Shown: piece by piece, positions 22,255 through 32,265 of the stretch | Layout of the letters: the number at the start of each line of letters is the position of its first letter | How positions within the stretch are numbered: the stretch's first letter is position 1 | NCBI GenBank assembly: GCA_047967505.1 | Contig: CM106541.1 | Strand: one strand, 5' to 3' | From: Dipteris shenzhenensis | Taxonomy: Eukaryota; Polypodiophyta; Polypodiopsida; Gleicheniales | DNA length: 64,000 bases | Position numbers and translations under genes: made by a program | Notes under the pieces: generated by a model | Database searches by the model: none | What the model saw: the letters and a program-made list of their open reading frames with translations, nothing else | Told to the model about the DNA's origin: nothing

Positions 22255-22538
22255 GGTATGATCCTTTGCAAAGGCTTTACTTTAAGTAAGTATAAGTCTA
22301 CCTAGTCAAAGTATCCTACTGAATAGGGACAAGCACATAGGCTAAAAGCACACTGATTCATATTTTCTTACATTCATGCTGCATGGTGTATCAGAAGGTA
22401 TGATCCTTTGCAAAGGCTTTACTTTAAGTAATTATAAGTCTACCTAGTCAAAGTATCCTACTGATTAGGGACAAGTACTTAGGCTAAAAGCACACCGATT
22501 TGCATTTTCTTACATTCATGCTGCATGGTGTATTAGAA
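22255..22538. repeat. 142-bp tandem duplication
   Basis: 'GGTATGATCCTTTGCAAAGG' begins at 22255 and 22397. The two 142-bp copies differ at a handful of positions. No coding content. Confidence 0.92.
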
Positions 22539-23610
22539 GAAATAAAAAAGTATGTGATAAGAAATATTCAGAAGAAATATGTATTCCATATCATGGACAC
22601 CATGGATATTTGGTGGTTGCTAAAGTAAAAAAATGATATGGATGCAATGATACTGTAGTTTTGTGCAAAGCCTTAAACAAAGTTTAAGGCTTTTGCAAAG
22701 TATTACACATAGTAACAAAGATAAGTAAGTATGCTAAACCTCTTTTAGATTCTATGGTTTTAAATACCTACCTTACAAATACACTCCAAATACATTATCT
22801 AATTTTTCATTCTTTGACTAACTAACAAGTATTATACACATGAAAGAAAAGCATACATCCTAAAAGTACGTGTGTAAAATTTAATATTTTCTTATTTTAT
22901 AAATTAATTCAATTCTTTGATTGACTACTTTTTAAAATTGAAAGGTTATTAGTATATAATCTACATAATTTTAAATGTTATTAATGTATAATATTAATAA
23001 TTTATATATTTATTTAAATTTATATAATAATTAAATTATATTTATATTAGTTTTTAAGTTAATAATGTATAGAATAGCAATATATTCACTAATTCTTCAT
23101 TGTTTTAAGAATAAGTATTACATAAAGCACATATGTTAGAAGACCTCCCTTTCAAAAAAAGCTAAGGACATGACGTGGTCAGATTCATCTTCTGATAAGC
23201 CAGGTGCTTCCAAGGTAACAACTATTGCCTAGGAACATGAAATTGCACCAGCCTTCTAAGAGTAAGGAATGTCTTCCCCCATGTGTTATAGAGGGGGTGT
23301 GGGTAGGAGAGCGAGCCGATTTCAGTTCCCATCATTTGAAAGTCTGGCAGGCAAGATAAAGTTGTAGAGCTATGGACCAGATATGTTTGAAGTCCATTGC
23401 TTGATGTTGCAGTCTAGACACGGTGTGTTCCAGAGTTGTTGTTTGAGGTTCCTGGACATGATGTGTTCACTAGGGATAATAATTATATAATATTTATATT
23501 AATTTATAGATTAATAATATATATATTTAGTAAAATTATATTTTAATATTAGTTAATAAAAATTTATTATATTATGGAGTAAAAATATTTCTTATATTAA
23601 TAAAGTGTCA
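22539..23610. other. AT-rich stretch with a GC-richer island
   Basis: Very AT-rich (22.8-23.1 kb and 23.47-23.6 kb) with a distinct GC-richer island at about 23140-23475. The island reads partly open ('LLFEVPGHDVFTR', 'ELWTRYV') with stops and looks like a decayed piece of coding sequence, but I cannot name it. Confidence 0.4.
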
Positions 23611-24145
23611 TGAGAAGAGTTTTTTGGAAAGATTTATGATTAAATTTTGTTTTAAAGTTGTTGCATACGCAATAAGTAGGGAGGAGTGGTTTTGAGGTTG
23701 AGAGAGAAATTTGTAATAGATTGTTTTTTTTTTGTTGAGGAGTTTTTTGGAGAGATTTATGATTAAATTTTGTTTTGAAGTTGTTGCATATGCAATAGTA
23801 GGGAGGTTTGAGTAGTTTTGAGATTGAGAGAGAAATTTGTAATAGATTTTTTTTTTGGGGAAAAATTGTTGCGTGCCTAATAGGCTAGAAGAGAAATTTT
23901 TAAAAATAGGTTGTGAGAGTTTGAGGTAAAGAGGAAAATTTGTGGGAAAAAAGATTTAATGCAAAATGGTTTTTTGAAGTTGTTGCGTACACACAAGTTT
24001 TTGAGAAAAGAATCAGATTTGAAAAAAAATTCAAATTTACAAAAACTTGATTCTTAGAAGTTCTTGTGTACGCAATAGGTTAGAAATGAACTCACCTCTT
24101 ACAACATTTTGAAAATTTTTGAGAATCCTGCAACAGGTTGATGAG
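23610..24145. repeat. 123-bp duplication with repeated TTGCRYRYGCAA-type palindromes
   Basis: A 123-bp segment (TTTTTTGGARAGATTTATGA) is duplicated at 23620 and 23743. Each copy and the sequence to 24140 carries 'GTTGTTGCATACGCAATA'-like motifs (about 23658, 23780, 23867, 23979, 24059, 24128), the same palindrome family as at 21 kb, 25.19 kb and 38.50 kb. Confidence 0.8.
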
Positions 24146-24356
24146 AGGAGAGAAGCATGGAGTGTAAAAGAATGATCTTTGAATGAAAGAGAGAATGAAG
24201 AATGTTCTACTTATAGTGAACCTAAAAGAACTAAAAAAGCCTTTAAAACTAAAAAAAGCTAACTTGACCTAAAAGCTACCCATTTCCTATAAAACTCTAC
24301 TTCTCCTCATTCTCTCTCACAACTTTCTTGGAGCTCCTCCACCACCTCTCCACCTT

Positions 24357-25215
24357 GGTACTCCCTCCCTCCCTCTCCTCCCTCCCCTCCTGCTTCCCAT
24401 CCCCTCTCCTCTCGCTTCCTCTCTCCCCTCCCTTCCCCTCTCCTCTCGCTTCCTCCCTCCCCTTCCTTGCCCTCCCCTCCCCCTTCCTCTCTCGCCGCTT
24501 CTCCCCTCCCTCCTCCTGCTTCCTCTCCTCCCTCCTCTCGCTTCCTCTCCTCCCTTCCCCTCTCCTCCCCCTCCTCCCCCTTTCCCGTCCCCTCGCTTCC
24601 CCTCTCCTCCCTGCCCCCCCTTCCCCTCCGCTTCCCCACCTCCCCCTCCCCTTCCCTGCCTCCCCCTCCCCGCTGGCCCCTCCCTTCCCCGCCTCTCCCT
24701 CCCCCTCCCCGTCGTCCCCCCTCCCCCCCCGCCGGCCCCTCCCCGTCATCCCCTCCCTTCCCCTCCCCTTCCCCGCCTCCCCCTCCCCCTCCCCGCCCTC
24801 CCTCGCTCCCCCTCCCCGCCGCCCCTCCCTTCCCCTCCCCGTCGGCCCCTCCCTTCCCCACTGGCCCTCCCTTCCCCTCCCCCTCCCCGCCGGCCCCTCC
24901 CTTCCCCGCCTCCCCCTCTGCCTCCCCCTCCCCGTCGCAAGCGGGAGGGAGGGAGGGGAGGGGGAGGCGGGGAAGGGGGGGGAGGTAGGGAAGGGGAGGG
25001 CGGGAGGGGAGGCGGGGAAGGGGGAGGGGAGGAGAGGCGGGGAAGGGGAGGCGGGGAAGGGGGAGGGGAGGCGGGAGGGGGACGAGAGGCGGGAGGGAAG
25101 GGGGAGGGGAGGCGAGGAAGGGGAGGGCAAGAGGGAGAGGGAGGGGGGGAGGTGAGGAGAGAGGGGGGGTTAACCCCCCCCACATGTTGCCTGCGCAACA
25201 GGTGGGGGGGGTTTA
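24357..25215. repeat. C-tract / G-tract / palindrome module, copy 1
   Basis: About 24357-24936 is almost pure pyrimidine (CCCCTCC, CCCGCC). After a short hinge the strand switches to pure purine (24942-25167, GGGGAGG). The two parts are loosely complementary and could form a large foldback. They are followed by a palindrome (25168-25215): GGTTAACCCCCCCC, then ATGTTGCCTGCGCAACAGGT, then GGGGGGGTTTAAT. Long Pro/Ser- and Gly/Arg/Glu-rich open frames in all six readings are artefacts. Confidence 0.9.
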
Positions 25216-25274
25216 ATACCCCCCCTCCCTCCAGGGATGTTTTTATCGAAGGTATAGAAATATATTATTATAAT

Positions 25275-25400
25275 ATACTGGCGAAATTTTTCATAAATTA
25301 TTTTTAAAAGTTTCAAAGAATTGGCGAATTATATCTTTTGTTATAATTTTTGTTTCAAAACTTGGCTAAATATTCTAGGACATTTAAAAAACTTTCAATT
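25275..25400. repeat. ~42-bp TGGCGAA repeats, left copy
   Basis: TGGCGAA at 25279 and 25322 and TGGCTAA at 25363, spaced 43 and 41 bp within AT-rich sequence. A matching array lies at 37697-37829. Confidence 0.7.
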
Positions 25401-25598
25401 TTTACAAATATATTAAAAACTAATTATATTAAAAACTCTGTCTCTTCCGTTTTACATAATTTCAAAATACATGAAATAGCTAGCATTTAGGATACTGTAG
25501 AGTATGCAAAACATAAAATTGTTTAAGGATAATGAATATCCTTCAAATCCAATGGGGGAAGAAAATTCTCAAAGTCTAGTTTAAATAGTCCAAAAAAA

Positions 25599-28286
25599 CT
25601 AATTATAGCCTTTTCTTTTACAGCTTGACTTCCAGAGTGCTAATGCTCTATCATACGGAAAGCTACTAACATCATAAGAACAAGAATATAATCTCAAGCT
25701 AAGATCTAAGTTATCATCTAGCTTATTACGAAGCTTATTTTTCAAGTAACCGAGAGTACTAAAACACCTTTCATCCTCAACTGAGCCAAGAATAAAGGTT
25801 TGACATAAATTTGCAAGCTTAAAGTACTCAGAAATGTTATCTTGTAGGAATGTACTGCGAGAGAGCTCGTTCCAAAGCCGAACCATCGAACCTTGCATTT
25901 GAACATTTTCCATTAAATTACTTTGCTGGTGCATGACTTCTCCAAAAAGGGAAGATTGTGAATAAAGCTTTCCAAAATCCAACAAACCATTGTACTTTAT
26001 ATTGTCCATGTCAATGTCCCGTCCAAAATGTTTTTTAAGAGCATCCAAATGATTCTTTAGACCTGCTTTGATATTTTCATAAGATCCATTGACCCAAAAA
26101 TGTGGAAATAGGATGGTAAATGCTTCCATTAGGTCATTTCGTGGAAACCTACTTCTAATCTCATCTACCACTGCACTTGCAACTTCACTAAGGGCATTTT
26201 TCACCGTTTGTACTTTCTTTAAAAAAGCCTCTTTTTTAATGTATTGTAGTCTTTTGTGTCGTTTGTTTTCTCTTGTCATCCTGAAAATCTGATTGTTTGC
26301 ACGAAGGCAAACATATCCTTCCTGGTCACATGTTAAAAGTGAGGAATCCCCATCTAGGTCTATTAAACTTTTCCAATCTTTGAACAATTTCTCGTCTTGA
26401 AAACTGGAGCTTGACTTCTTATCGTATGCTGTTGTTATACTCAAATTAGTGAGTTTTATTGCCTTGACATATTCATTGATATAAATATCCTTCGATTGCG
26501 ACATTTTACTCAACATATTCATTTTGTCTAAAAGTGGAATAATTCCACACAATCCCAATATCGAATCTATGTTGGTCAGTTTATGATACAAAATATCTGC
26601 CTTTTCAACCTCTTCTTCTACCTCCATGTGCATTAAATAGACCAAAGTCCTGTATTCATCCCATAATCTTTTCACTGGCTGAACCAAAGATATCCATCTA
26701 GTATCCACATTCTTCAAAATCTTCCTCCCTTTTGTACCCACTGCTTCTGCAATAACTCTAAATTGATTGTATCTTTTTGGACTCTTGCAAAAGTAAGAGT
26801 AGCTTTTTTTAACCAACGTCTCGATTCGTTGTACTGATGGAAATGTGGACACAACTTTGTAAGCTAGATTTGTGCGATGAGCCATACAATGTATCCCAAC
26901 ACAGTAAGGAGCATATTTTGTTTCTATTTGTACAGAGACACCATTCCGACAACCTTGCAAGACTGAAGCACCATCACATGCAAAACAAACAAGTTTCTTG
27001 ACCATCTCAGACTCTGTCACACCTCCATACTCTTTTAAAGCTTGGATCAAAACTTGCACTAAGTTATTAGCATTGGATTGTGAATCAAGTTTGTGTACAT
27101 GTAAAAAATATGGTTTTCTCTTATTGTTTTCCACCACGTACAAATGCATTCCCAACCACGATGTAGTATCCACAGCTGTGTACTCATCCAATGACACAGA
27201 AAAAAACTCTGCAAGTTTTAAAGTCTCCTTTAAATCATCAATTATGACTTGGTTCATGTGGTTAGCCATATCTGTTGCACTACTCCTTGACCAATGCATG
27301 CTTGCCAAATTAGGAACATCCAAAAATTGAAGATATGATTGGTAACCCGAGAAGTCTATCAGTGAGTGGCCTTGCTTCAATATTTGCATGATAGTTGAGA
27401 ATTGCACTATCTTTTCTCTATCAACCTGATCCTCGATACATTCCCAACGCTTTTTCAATGATCCTTCACTTTTATTTCTGCTAGACTCTTGTGCAAGCAA
27501 GAACTTATTGTACTCAATCTCATTTTTTAAGTGGCGGTTATTTTCCTTGTCCCATTCTTTGATCACTTTCTTTTCATTACTTGTATCTTCTACAGTCTTG
27601 TAAACCTTCCCACAATGCTTCTCAATTGTATCAATCTTCAATTGTAACCGTGCCTCCTTTTTCCTTGCCCATGTGCATATTTTACAAATGGCCCACTTTG
27701 GTGCATCCCCAGTGTCCACTTGTTCTATGTCTAACCAAGGATATTTGGCTACCCAATCTTCTTGAAAATTCCTACGAATATCCCAAGCTCTCTTTCTCTT
27801 CTGCTTACTTGAAGAGTTGCAACCTTGTGATGCATTATCAATGGCTTCTTTAGTTGGTGTTGACATTGATGATACTGTTTCTGACATTTTTCCACTTTCC
27901 AATCCAGTTAAATCCACTACCTCATTATTTGTCAATGATGTGCCAGCTGATGAATTTTCAATTCCAATTGCATTCCCTTGATTATAGTTTTGTGATCCTA
28001 TCTTCCCTGCTTCCAAGACTTGAAAACTCAAATCCCTGTTAAAACTATCATCGTTAAGTAGTGATCTAGAACATTGATTTCTAGCATGATGCATTGTGCC
28101 CGGAGCATGTTCAGGAGTCCCATAAATTGCTTCATGATTCATGGATGATGAACTTGAGAGTAAATTCTCTGGTGTACTTGATGTTGTAAACATGTTTAGA
28201 TTAGTGCCCAATGATGTGGAAGGTAATAAGAAAGATGTCATTTTTGTATTTTTCTCTAGAGCTTGAACTTTCTTCTTTCTTCCCAT
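25599..28286 (-). CDS. hAT-superfamily transposase, full-length ORF
   Basis: An 895-aa uninterrupted frame. It resembles hAT transposases and their domesticated ZMYM/ZNF862-like relatives, which cut and paste DNA with a D-D-E RNase-H-like core. The N-terminus is Ser/Thr-rich with basic clusters (residues 2-6, 161-166). A zinc-finger-like segment follows (about 178-226: 'WAICKIC' then 'IEKHC'). The core has D367 in FFSVSLDEYT, D438 in CFACDGASVL, the 'GIHCMAHRTNLAYK' segment (464-477) and 'VDTRWISL'. The C-terminal hAT dimerisation region starts near 835 (SVEDERCFSTLGYLKNKLRN) and holds the third acidic residue. The length fits an autonomous copy. Expression and terminal inverted repeats are unproven; I did not find a convincing TIR pair. 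A kinase gene follows upstream in the same orientation. Confidence 0.9.
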   Translation of the reverse strand: MGRKKKVQALEKNTKMTSFLLPSTSLGTNLNMFTTSSTPENLLSSSSSMNHEAIYGTPEHAPGTMHHARNQCSRSLLNDDSFNRDLSFQVLEAGKIGSQNYNQGNAIGIENSSAGTSLTNNEVVDLTGLESGKMSETVSSMSTPTKEAIDNASQGCNSSSKQKRKRAWDIRRNFQEDWVAKYPWLDIEQVDTGDAPKWAICKICTWARKKEARLQLKIDTIEKHCGKVYKTVEDTSNEKKVIKEWDKENNRHLKNEIEYNKFLLAQESSRNKSEGSLKKRWECIEDQVDREKIVQFSTIMQILKQGHSLIDFSGYQSYLQFLDVPNLASMHWSRSSATDMANHMNQVIIDDLKETLKLAEFFSVSLDEYTAVDTTSWLGMHLYVVENNKRKPYFLHVHKLDSQSNANNLVQVLIQALKEYGGVTESEMVKKLVCFACDGASVLQGCRNGVSVQIETKYAPYCVGIHCMAHRTNLAYKVVSTFPSVQRIETLVKKSYSYFCKSPKRYNQFRVIAEAVGTKGRKILKNVDTRWISLVQPVKRLWDEYRTLVYLMHMEVEEEVEKADILYHKLTNIDSILGLCGIIPLLDKMNMLSKMSQSKDIYINEYVKAIKLTNLSITTAYDKKSSSSFQDEKLFKDWKSLIDLDGDSSLLTCDQEGYVCLRANNQIFRMTRENKRHKRLQYIKKEAFLKKVQTVKNALSEVASAVVDEIRSRFPRNDLMEAFTILFPHFWVNGSYENIKAGLKNHLDALKKHFGRDIDMDNIKYNGLLDFGKLYSQSSLFGEVMHQQSNLMENVQMQGSMVRLWNELSRSTFLQDNISEYFKLANLCQTFILGSVEDERCFSTLGYLKNKLRNKLDDNLDLSLRLYSCSYDVSSFPYDRALALWKSSCKRKGYN

Positions 28287-28542
28287 GATAAGTACCTGTT
28301 TAAAAAATTATGTCTTTATTAGTTGAGCATAAAATAGAACATAATTTCTTTTCTCTAAACACATGCTGAAAAAATAGCATAATAATTCTTATCCTTATAA
28401 AATTATGTGCACTTCACGTGTGTTGCAAATCAAGTATAACACACCTTCCAAGAGAAGAAATACTTTAATTTATTTTCATACAAATCTACTATATGAATAC
28501 AAAATGAATATAAGTCCACCACATGAATACAACAACAAGATA
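28287..28542. other. AT-rich gap between hAT ORF and kinase gene
   Basis: AT-rich, no frame recognised. It would hold the hAT promoter and the end of the kinase transcription unit (both on the minus strand). Confidence 0.4.
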
Positions 28543-28715
28543 TTGCTAGCTTCAAAGCAACATTCATCTCATCAAGGGGCTGCATTGCTAGACTTGCATT
28601 ACATCCAAAGCAACATTTAAAGGTAGACTGAGTATATTTTCTATGTTGCTAGCTTCAAAGCAACATTCATCTCATCAAGGGGTCGCATTGCTAGACTTGC
28701 ATTACATCCAAATGT
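28543..28715. repeat. 103-bp duplication covering the kinase 3' end
   Basis: 'TTGCTAGCTTCAAAGCAACA' begins at 28543 and at 28646. The right copy is the last coding codons of the minus-strand kinase gene; the left copy lies just beyond its stop. They differ by GGGGCTGC/GGGGTCGC and an indel. Confidence 0.9.
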
Positions 28716-29876
28716 TGATAGGATTCTATAGGTATCCATAAGTGCTATTCTCTCTAAAGAATTCTCAGTCATCATCTTTTCAAAGGCATGTTTTTTAATA
28801 CACTTTAATAGTGCACTATCAGGCATGTGGCGAGACTGTTCAAAATACCCAATTGCATCTTCCCAAAACTGTATAATCTCTGTAATTATCCATCCTAATG
28901 CATATATGTCTGACTGAGGGCTATACACACCTCTCCTAGAAAAACATTGAAGCTCAGGTGCAAACCACTTCTTTCGTGCATGCTCTTGCTCTTTCTTATG
29001 CTTCCTTTGTGTAAATTGTTGGTCAGTCTCTAGAGGTGTCTTCTTCATATCCTTAAAAGCTTTTCTAGTCTCTGAAGAAACTAGTGCCATCCCCCAATCA
29101 ATTATGCCAACTCTACATGCACCATTTGCTGTGAAATCTAATAGAATGTTACTAGGATGTAAGTCTGTATGAATCCATTGACCCTTATGTAACCTTGCTA
29201 GTCCAGCAATGAGTGCATGTATAATGTGGTGCACATTTGAACTAAAGTAGTTAATTTGCTCTATTTGCTCCCTTGTGCATACATCTTCCAATGTTCCTTG
29301 TGCCCTTGCCTTCATTTCTTTGCCTCTTTTTAGGACTATGTCAACATAGCGCCTAAACCTGCCTTGCTCATATGGTAAAGTTCTCATGAAGTCCATCAAG
29401 CTACCACCATTAAAATATGGTGTGATAGTCCATAAGGGCTCTTCTGGAGTTGCTGCAATAACACGAACAAGCACAGGATGCCAAATTTGCATTTGTGCCT
29501 CCTTCCTTGCCTCTCGTGTACGATTCCCTATGTCACCCTTATATTGCTTTCCAGCATAGCATATATGCTGTAATAATCCTGGAGCACCTGTGAGTTGTAC
29601 TTTGTAGACAAATCCATATGTGCCAGAACCTATCTTTTCACCAACTTGGATCTCATTTTCAGTTATGTACATCATGAAGGACACATTGCTTATATGACTT
29701 GCCCTAATCTGTAGCTTTTGAGAATCACTACCTTGTACTTCTCGTGTTTTTCCATTCAAAATCCTTGCACTTTCTTCTCCTTTTGCTACTTCCTCCGCCC
29801 TTCCGAAAGCAATTGCTGACTTTTTCTCCCAACTTACAGCTAGTATGGTTTTTACATCGACTTTATAACCTTTGTC
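28641..29876 (-). CDS. Protein kinase domain ORF, catalytically complete
   Basis: Ser/Thr-type protein kinase domain on the minus strand (372 aa counted from 29759; the frame stays open up to about 29876). Counted from 29759, it has a glycine loop GSGTYGFV (44-51), the ATP lysine in AGKQYK (K71), acidic residues in the alpha-C region (83-87), the catalytic loop HTDLHPSNILLD (197-208, D199), a DWG in place of DFG (221-223), an APE (267-269) and SDIYALG (D284). All residues needed for phosphotransfer are present. A basic insert (TRKAFKDMKK to HKKEQEHARK) fills the activation segment. The frame lacks an ATG before the Met at residue 29, and the preceding frame (29852-30301) abuts it by a +1 shift. 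It is more likely a fused or spliced gene with that segment than a gene starting here. It might be element cargo or a retained host kinase. Confidence 0.8.
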   Translation of the reverse strand, partial: DKGYKVDVKTILAVSWEKKSAIAFGRAEEVAKGEESARILNGKTREVQGSDSQKLQIRASHISNVSFMMYITENEIQVGEKIGSGTYGFVYKVQLTGAPGLLQHICYAGKQYKGDIGNRTREARKEAQMQIWHPVLVRVIAATPEEPLWTITPYFNGGSLMDFMRTLPYEQGRFRRYVDIVLKRGKEMKARAQGTLEDVCTREQIEQINYFSSNVHHIIHALIAGLARLHKGQWIHTDLHPSNILLDFTANGACRVGIIDWGMALVSSETRKAFKDMKKTPLETDQQFTQRKHKKEQEHARKKWFAPELQCFSRRGVYSPQSDIYALGWIITEIIQFWEDAIGYFEQSRHMPDSALLKCIKKHAFEKMMTENSLERIALMDTYRILSTFGCNASLAMRPLDEMNVALKLAT

Positions 29877-30301
29877 TTATTTTTAGCCCAAAAGGAATTC
29901 CATAAATGCATCTTTTCCTCATTAATATCATTTGCAAATGTTGGGTTCCTTGCGCATGCTTCATTAAACCGGGCCAAGACATTCCCAATCTTGCTCTCTA
30001 CCCATAGCATAACATCAGTGTCCCATTTTGTGATCCCTACAAGGTGTTTCCTGTTAGGATCTAGTTCTACTTGACGCCTTGTATTCAAAACAACTTTACT
30101 CTTTAGAGTATGCAATCTAGAAGTGCTTTCTATGGTCATCTCCATCTCCTTTGCACTCATGTTATTTATCTCTGCAAGAAGCTCATCTCGAAGGACCTGA
30201 TTGACATACTTCCGCTGTCCTTTAGATAACTCAAAATCAATCGCCTTACGCTTAGATCCTTCCATCCCTAAACCATTTGTAGGATCAAAACAAAAGAGCA
30301 T
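29852..30301 (-). CDS. N-terminal segment upstream of the kinase, unrecognised
   Basis: 149-aa frame. The more likely start is the internal Met at 30265 (MEGSKRKAIDFELSKGQRKY). It is helical and charged, with Trp residues near the end (WDTDVMLWVE, LWNSFWAK). I do not recognise a domain. It ends in the +1 overlap with the kinase frame (the kinase frame opens about 29876, this one stops at 29852-29854), consistent with a single protein of about 550 aa broken by one indel, or with an intron or programmed shift. Confidence 0.5.
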   Translation of the reverse strand: MLFCFDPTNGLGMEGSKRKAIDFELSKGQRKYVNQVLRDELLAEINNMSAKEMEMTIESTSRLHTLKSKVVLNTRRQVELDPNRKHLVGITKWDTDVMLWVESKIGNVLARFNEACARNPTFANDINEEKMHLWNSFWAKNKTKVIKSM

Positions 30302-30480
30302 TCAAAAATAGTTCTAAATCTAAGAAATGGAACAACTTTATCATAGCCCACCATACATGAAATTGATATCAACTTATTAAAAAAAGAATAATCACATCAC
30401 ATCATGCATACCAAACAATAATGCTAGCTACATATTCACAACAGAAACTTTTAAAAAATAAATAAGCATATATTTCTGCC
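30302..30480. other. Upstream region of the kinase gene
   Basis: Short AT-rich stretch between the kinase-associated ORF and the tandem array. It would hold the promoter of the minus-strand gene; no clear TATA box is assignable. Confidence 0.35.
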
Positions 30481-32265
30481 AGTTGTCCGCTACAACTAAG
30501 GAACTTGGTCCTAGGTCGTGGTGCCTCTTAGCCCCCTGCCTTGTGAGCACAGGAACCAGACACCACTTCCTGAACCAAGCCCTTATTTCATGTTTGAAAT
30601 CATAATACTACACTACATAAGCATACATTTCTTCAGCTTGTGAACTAGATCTAAGGAACTTGGTCCTAGGTCGTGGTGCCTCTTAGCCCCCTGCCTTGTG
30701 AGCGCAGGAACCAGACACCACTTCCCGAACCAAGCCCTTATTTCATGTTTGAAATCATAATACTACACTACATAAAGCATGCCAAACCAATTTCAACTTA
30801 CTCTATACAATGCACCAATAAATACATTAAAAAAGAAAGAGCACATCACAGGCAATGATGCATATGCATATTCACAACAGAAACTTTTAAAAAATATATA
30901 AGCATACATTTCTTCAGCTTGTCAACTAGATCTAAGAAACTTGGTCCTAGGTCGTGGTGCCTCTTAGCCCCCTGCCTTGTGAGCGCAGGAACCAGACACC
31001 ACTTCCTGAACCAAGCCCTTATTTCATGTTTGAAATCATAATACTACACTACATAAGCATACATTTCTTCAGCTTGTGAACTAGATCTAAGGAACTTGGT
31101 CCTAGGTCGTGGTGCCTCTTAGCCCCCTGCCTTGTGAGCGCAGGAACCAGACACCACTTCCTGAACCAAGCCCTTATTTCATGTTTGAAATCATAATACT
31201 ACACTACATAAGCATACATTTCTTCAGCTTGTGAACTAGATCTAAGGAACTTGGTCCTAGGTCATGGTGCCTCTTAGCCCCCTGCCTTGTGAGCGCAAGA
31301 ACCAGACACCACTTCCCGAACCAAGCCCTTATTTCATGTTTGAAATCATAATACTATACTACATAAAGCATGCCAAACCAATTTCAACTTACTCTATACA
31401 ATGCACCAATAAATACATTAAAAAAGAAATAGCACATCACAGGCAATGATGCATATGCATATTCACAACAGAAACTTTTAAAAAATATATAAGCATACAT
31501 TTCTTCAGCTTGTCAACTAGATCTAAGAAACTTGGTCCTAGGTCGTGGTGCCTCTTAGCCCCCTGCCTTGTGAGCGCAGGAACCAGACACCACTTCCTGA
31601 ACCAAGCCCTTATTTCATGTTTGAAATCATAATACTACACTACATAAGCATACATTTCTTCAGCTTGTGAACTAGATCTAAGGAACTTGGTCCTAGGTCA
31701 TGGTGCCTCTTAGCCCCCTACCTTGTGAGCGCAGGAACCAGACACCACTTCCCGAACCAAGCCCTTATTTCATGTTTGAAATCATAATACTATACTACAT
31801 AAAGCATGCCAAACCAATTTCAACTTACTCTATACAATGCACCAATAAATACATTAAAAAAGAAAGAGCACATCACAGGCAATGATGCATATGCATATTC
31901 ACAACAGAAACTTTTAAAAAATATATAAGCATACATTTCTTCAGCTTGTCAACTAGATCTAAGAAACTTGGTCCTAGGTCGTGGTGCCTCTTAGCCCCCT
32001 GCCTTGTGAGCGCAGGAACCAGACACCACTTCCTGAACCAAGCCCTTATTTCATGTTTGAAATCATAATACTACACTACATAAGCATACATTTCTTTAGC
32101 TTGTGAACTAGATCTAAGGAACTTGGTCCTAGGTCGTGGTGCCTCTTAGCCCCCTGCCTTGTGAGCGCAAGAACCAGACACCACTTCCTGAACCAAGCCC
32201 TTATTTTATGTTTGAAATCATAATACTACACTGCATAAAGCATGCCAAACCAATTTCAACTTACT
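30460..32265. repeat. Higher-order tandem repeat, 155/281-bp units (436-bp super-unit)
   Basis: 'CTTGGTCCTAGGTCGTGGTG' and its slightly varied copies begin at 30504, 30659, 30940, 31095, 31250, 31531, 31686, 31967 and 32122. Spacings are 155, 281, 155, 155, 281, 155, 281 and 155 bp. The 281-bp unit is the 155-bp unit plus a 126-bp spacer (CATGCCAAACC... to ...CTTTTAAAAAAT). The super-unit is 436 bp with one extra 155-bp monomer. Copies are nearly identical, so amplification is recent. Sixty-codon frames starting MVPLSPLPCERR recur because of the repeat and are not genes. Confidence 0.95.

Noticed and set aside
24297-25198. Several 150-290-codon open frames, Pro/Ser-rich on plus and Gly/Arg/Glu-rich on minus
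   Set aside because: They arise from the nearly pure pyrimidine and purine tracts; all frames are open, with no domain or splice structure.
25234-25250. CAGGGATGTTTTTATCG as a possible left terminal inverted repeat of the hAT element
   Set aside because: No matching inverted copy or 8-bp duplication could be found on the other side.
30460-32265. Regularly spaced repeats resembling a CRISPR-like array
   Set aside because: Monomers are 155 bp, spacers are themselves repeated, and the genome is eukaryotic; this is a tandem satellite-like array.
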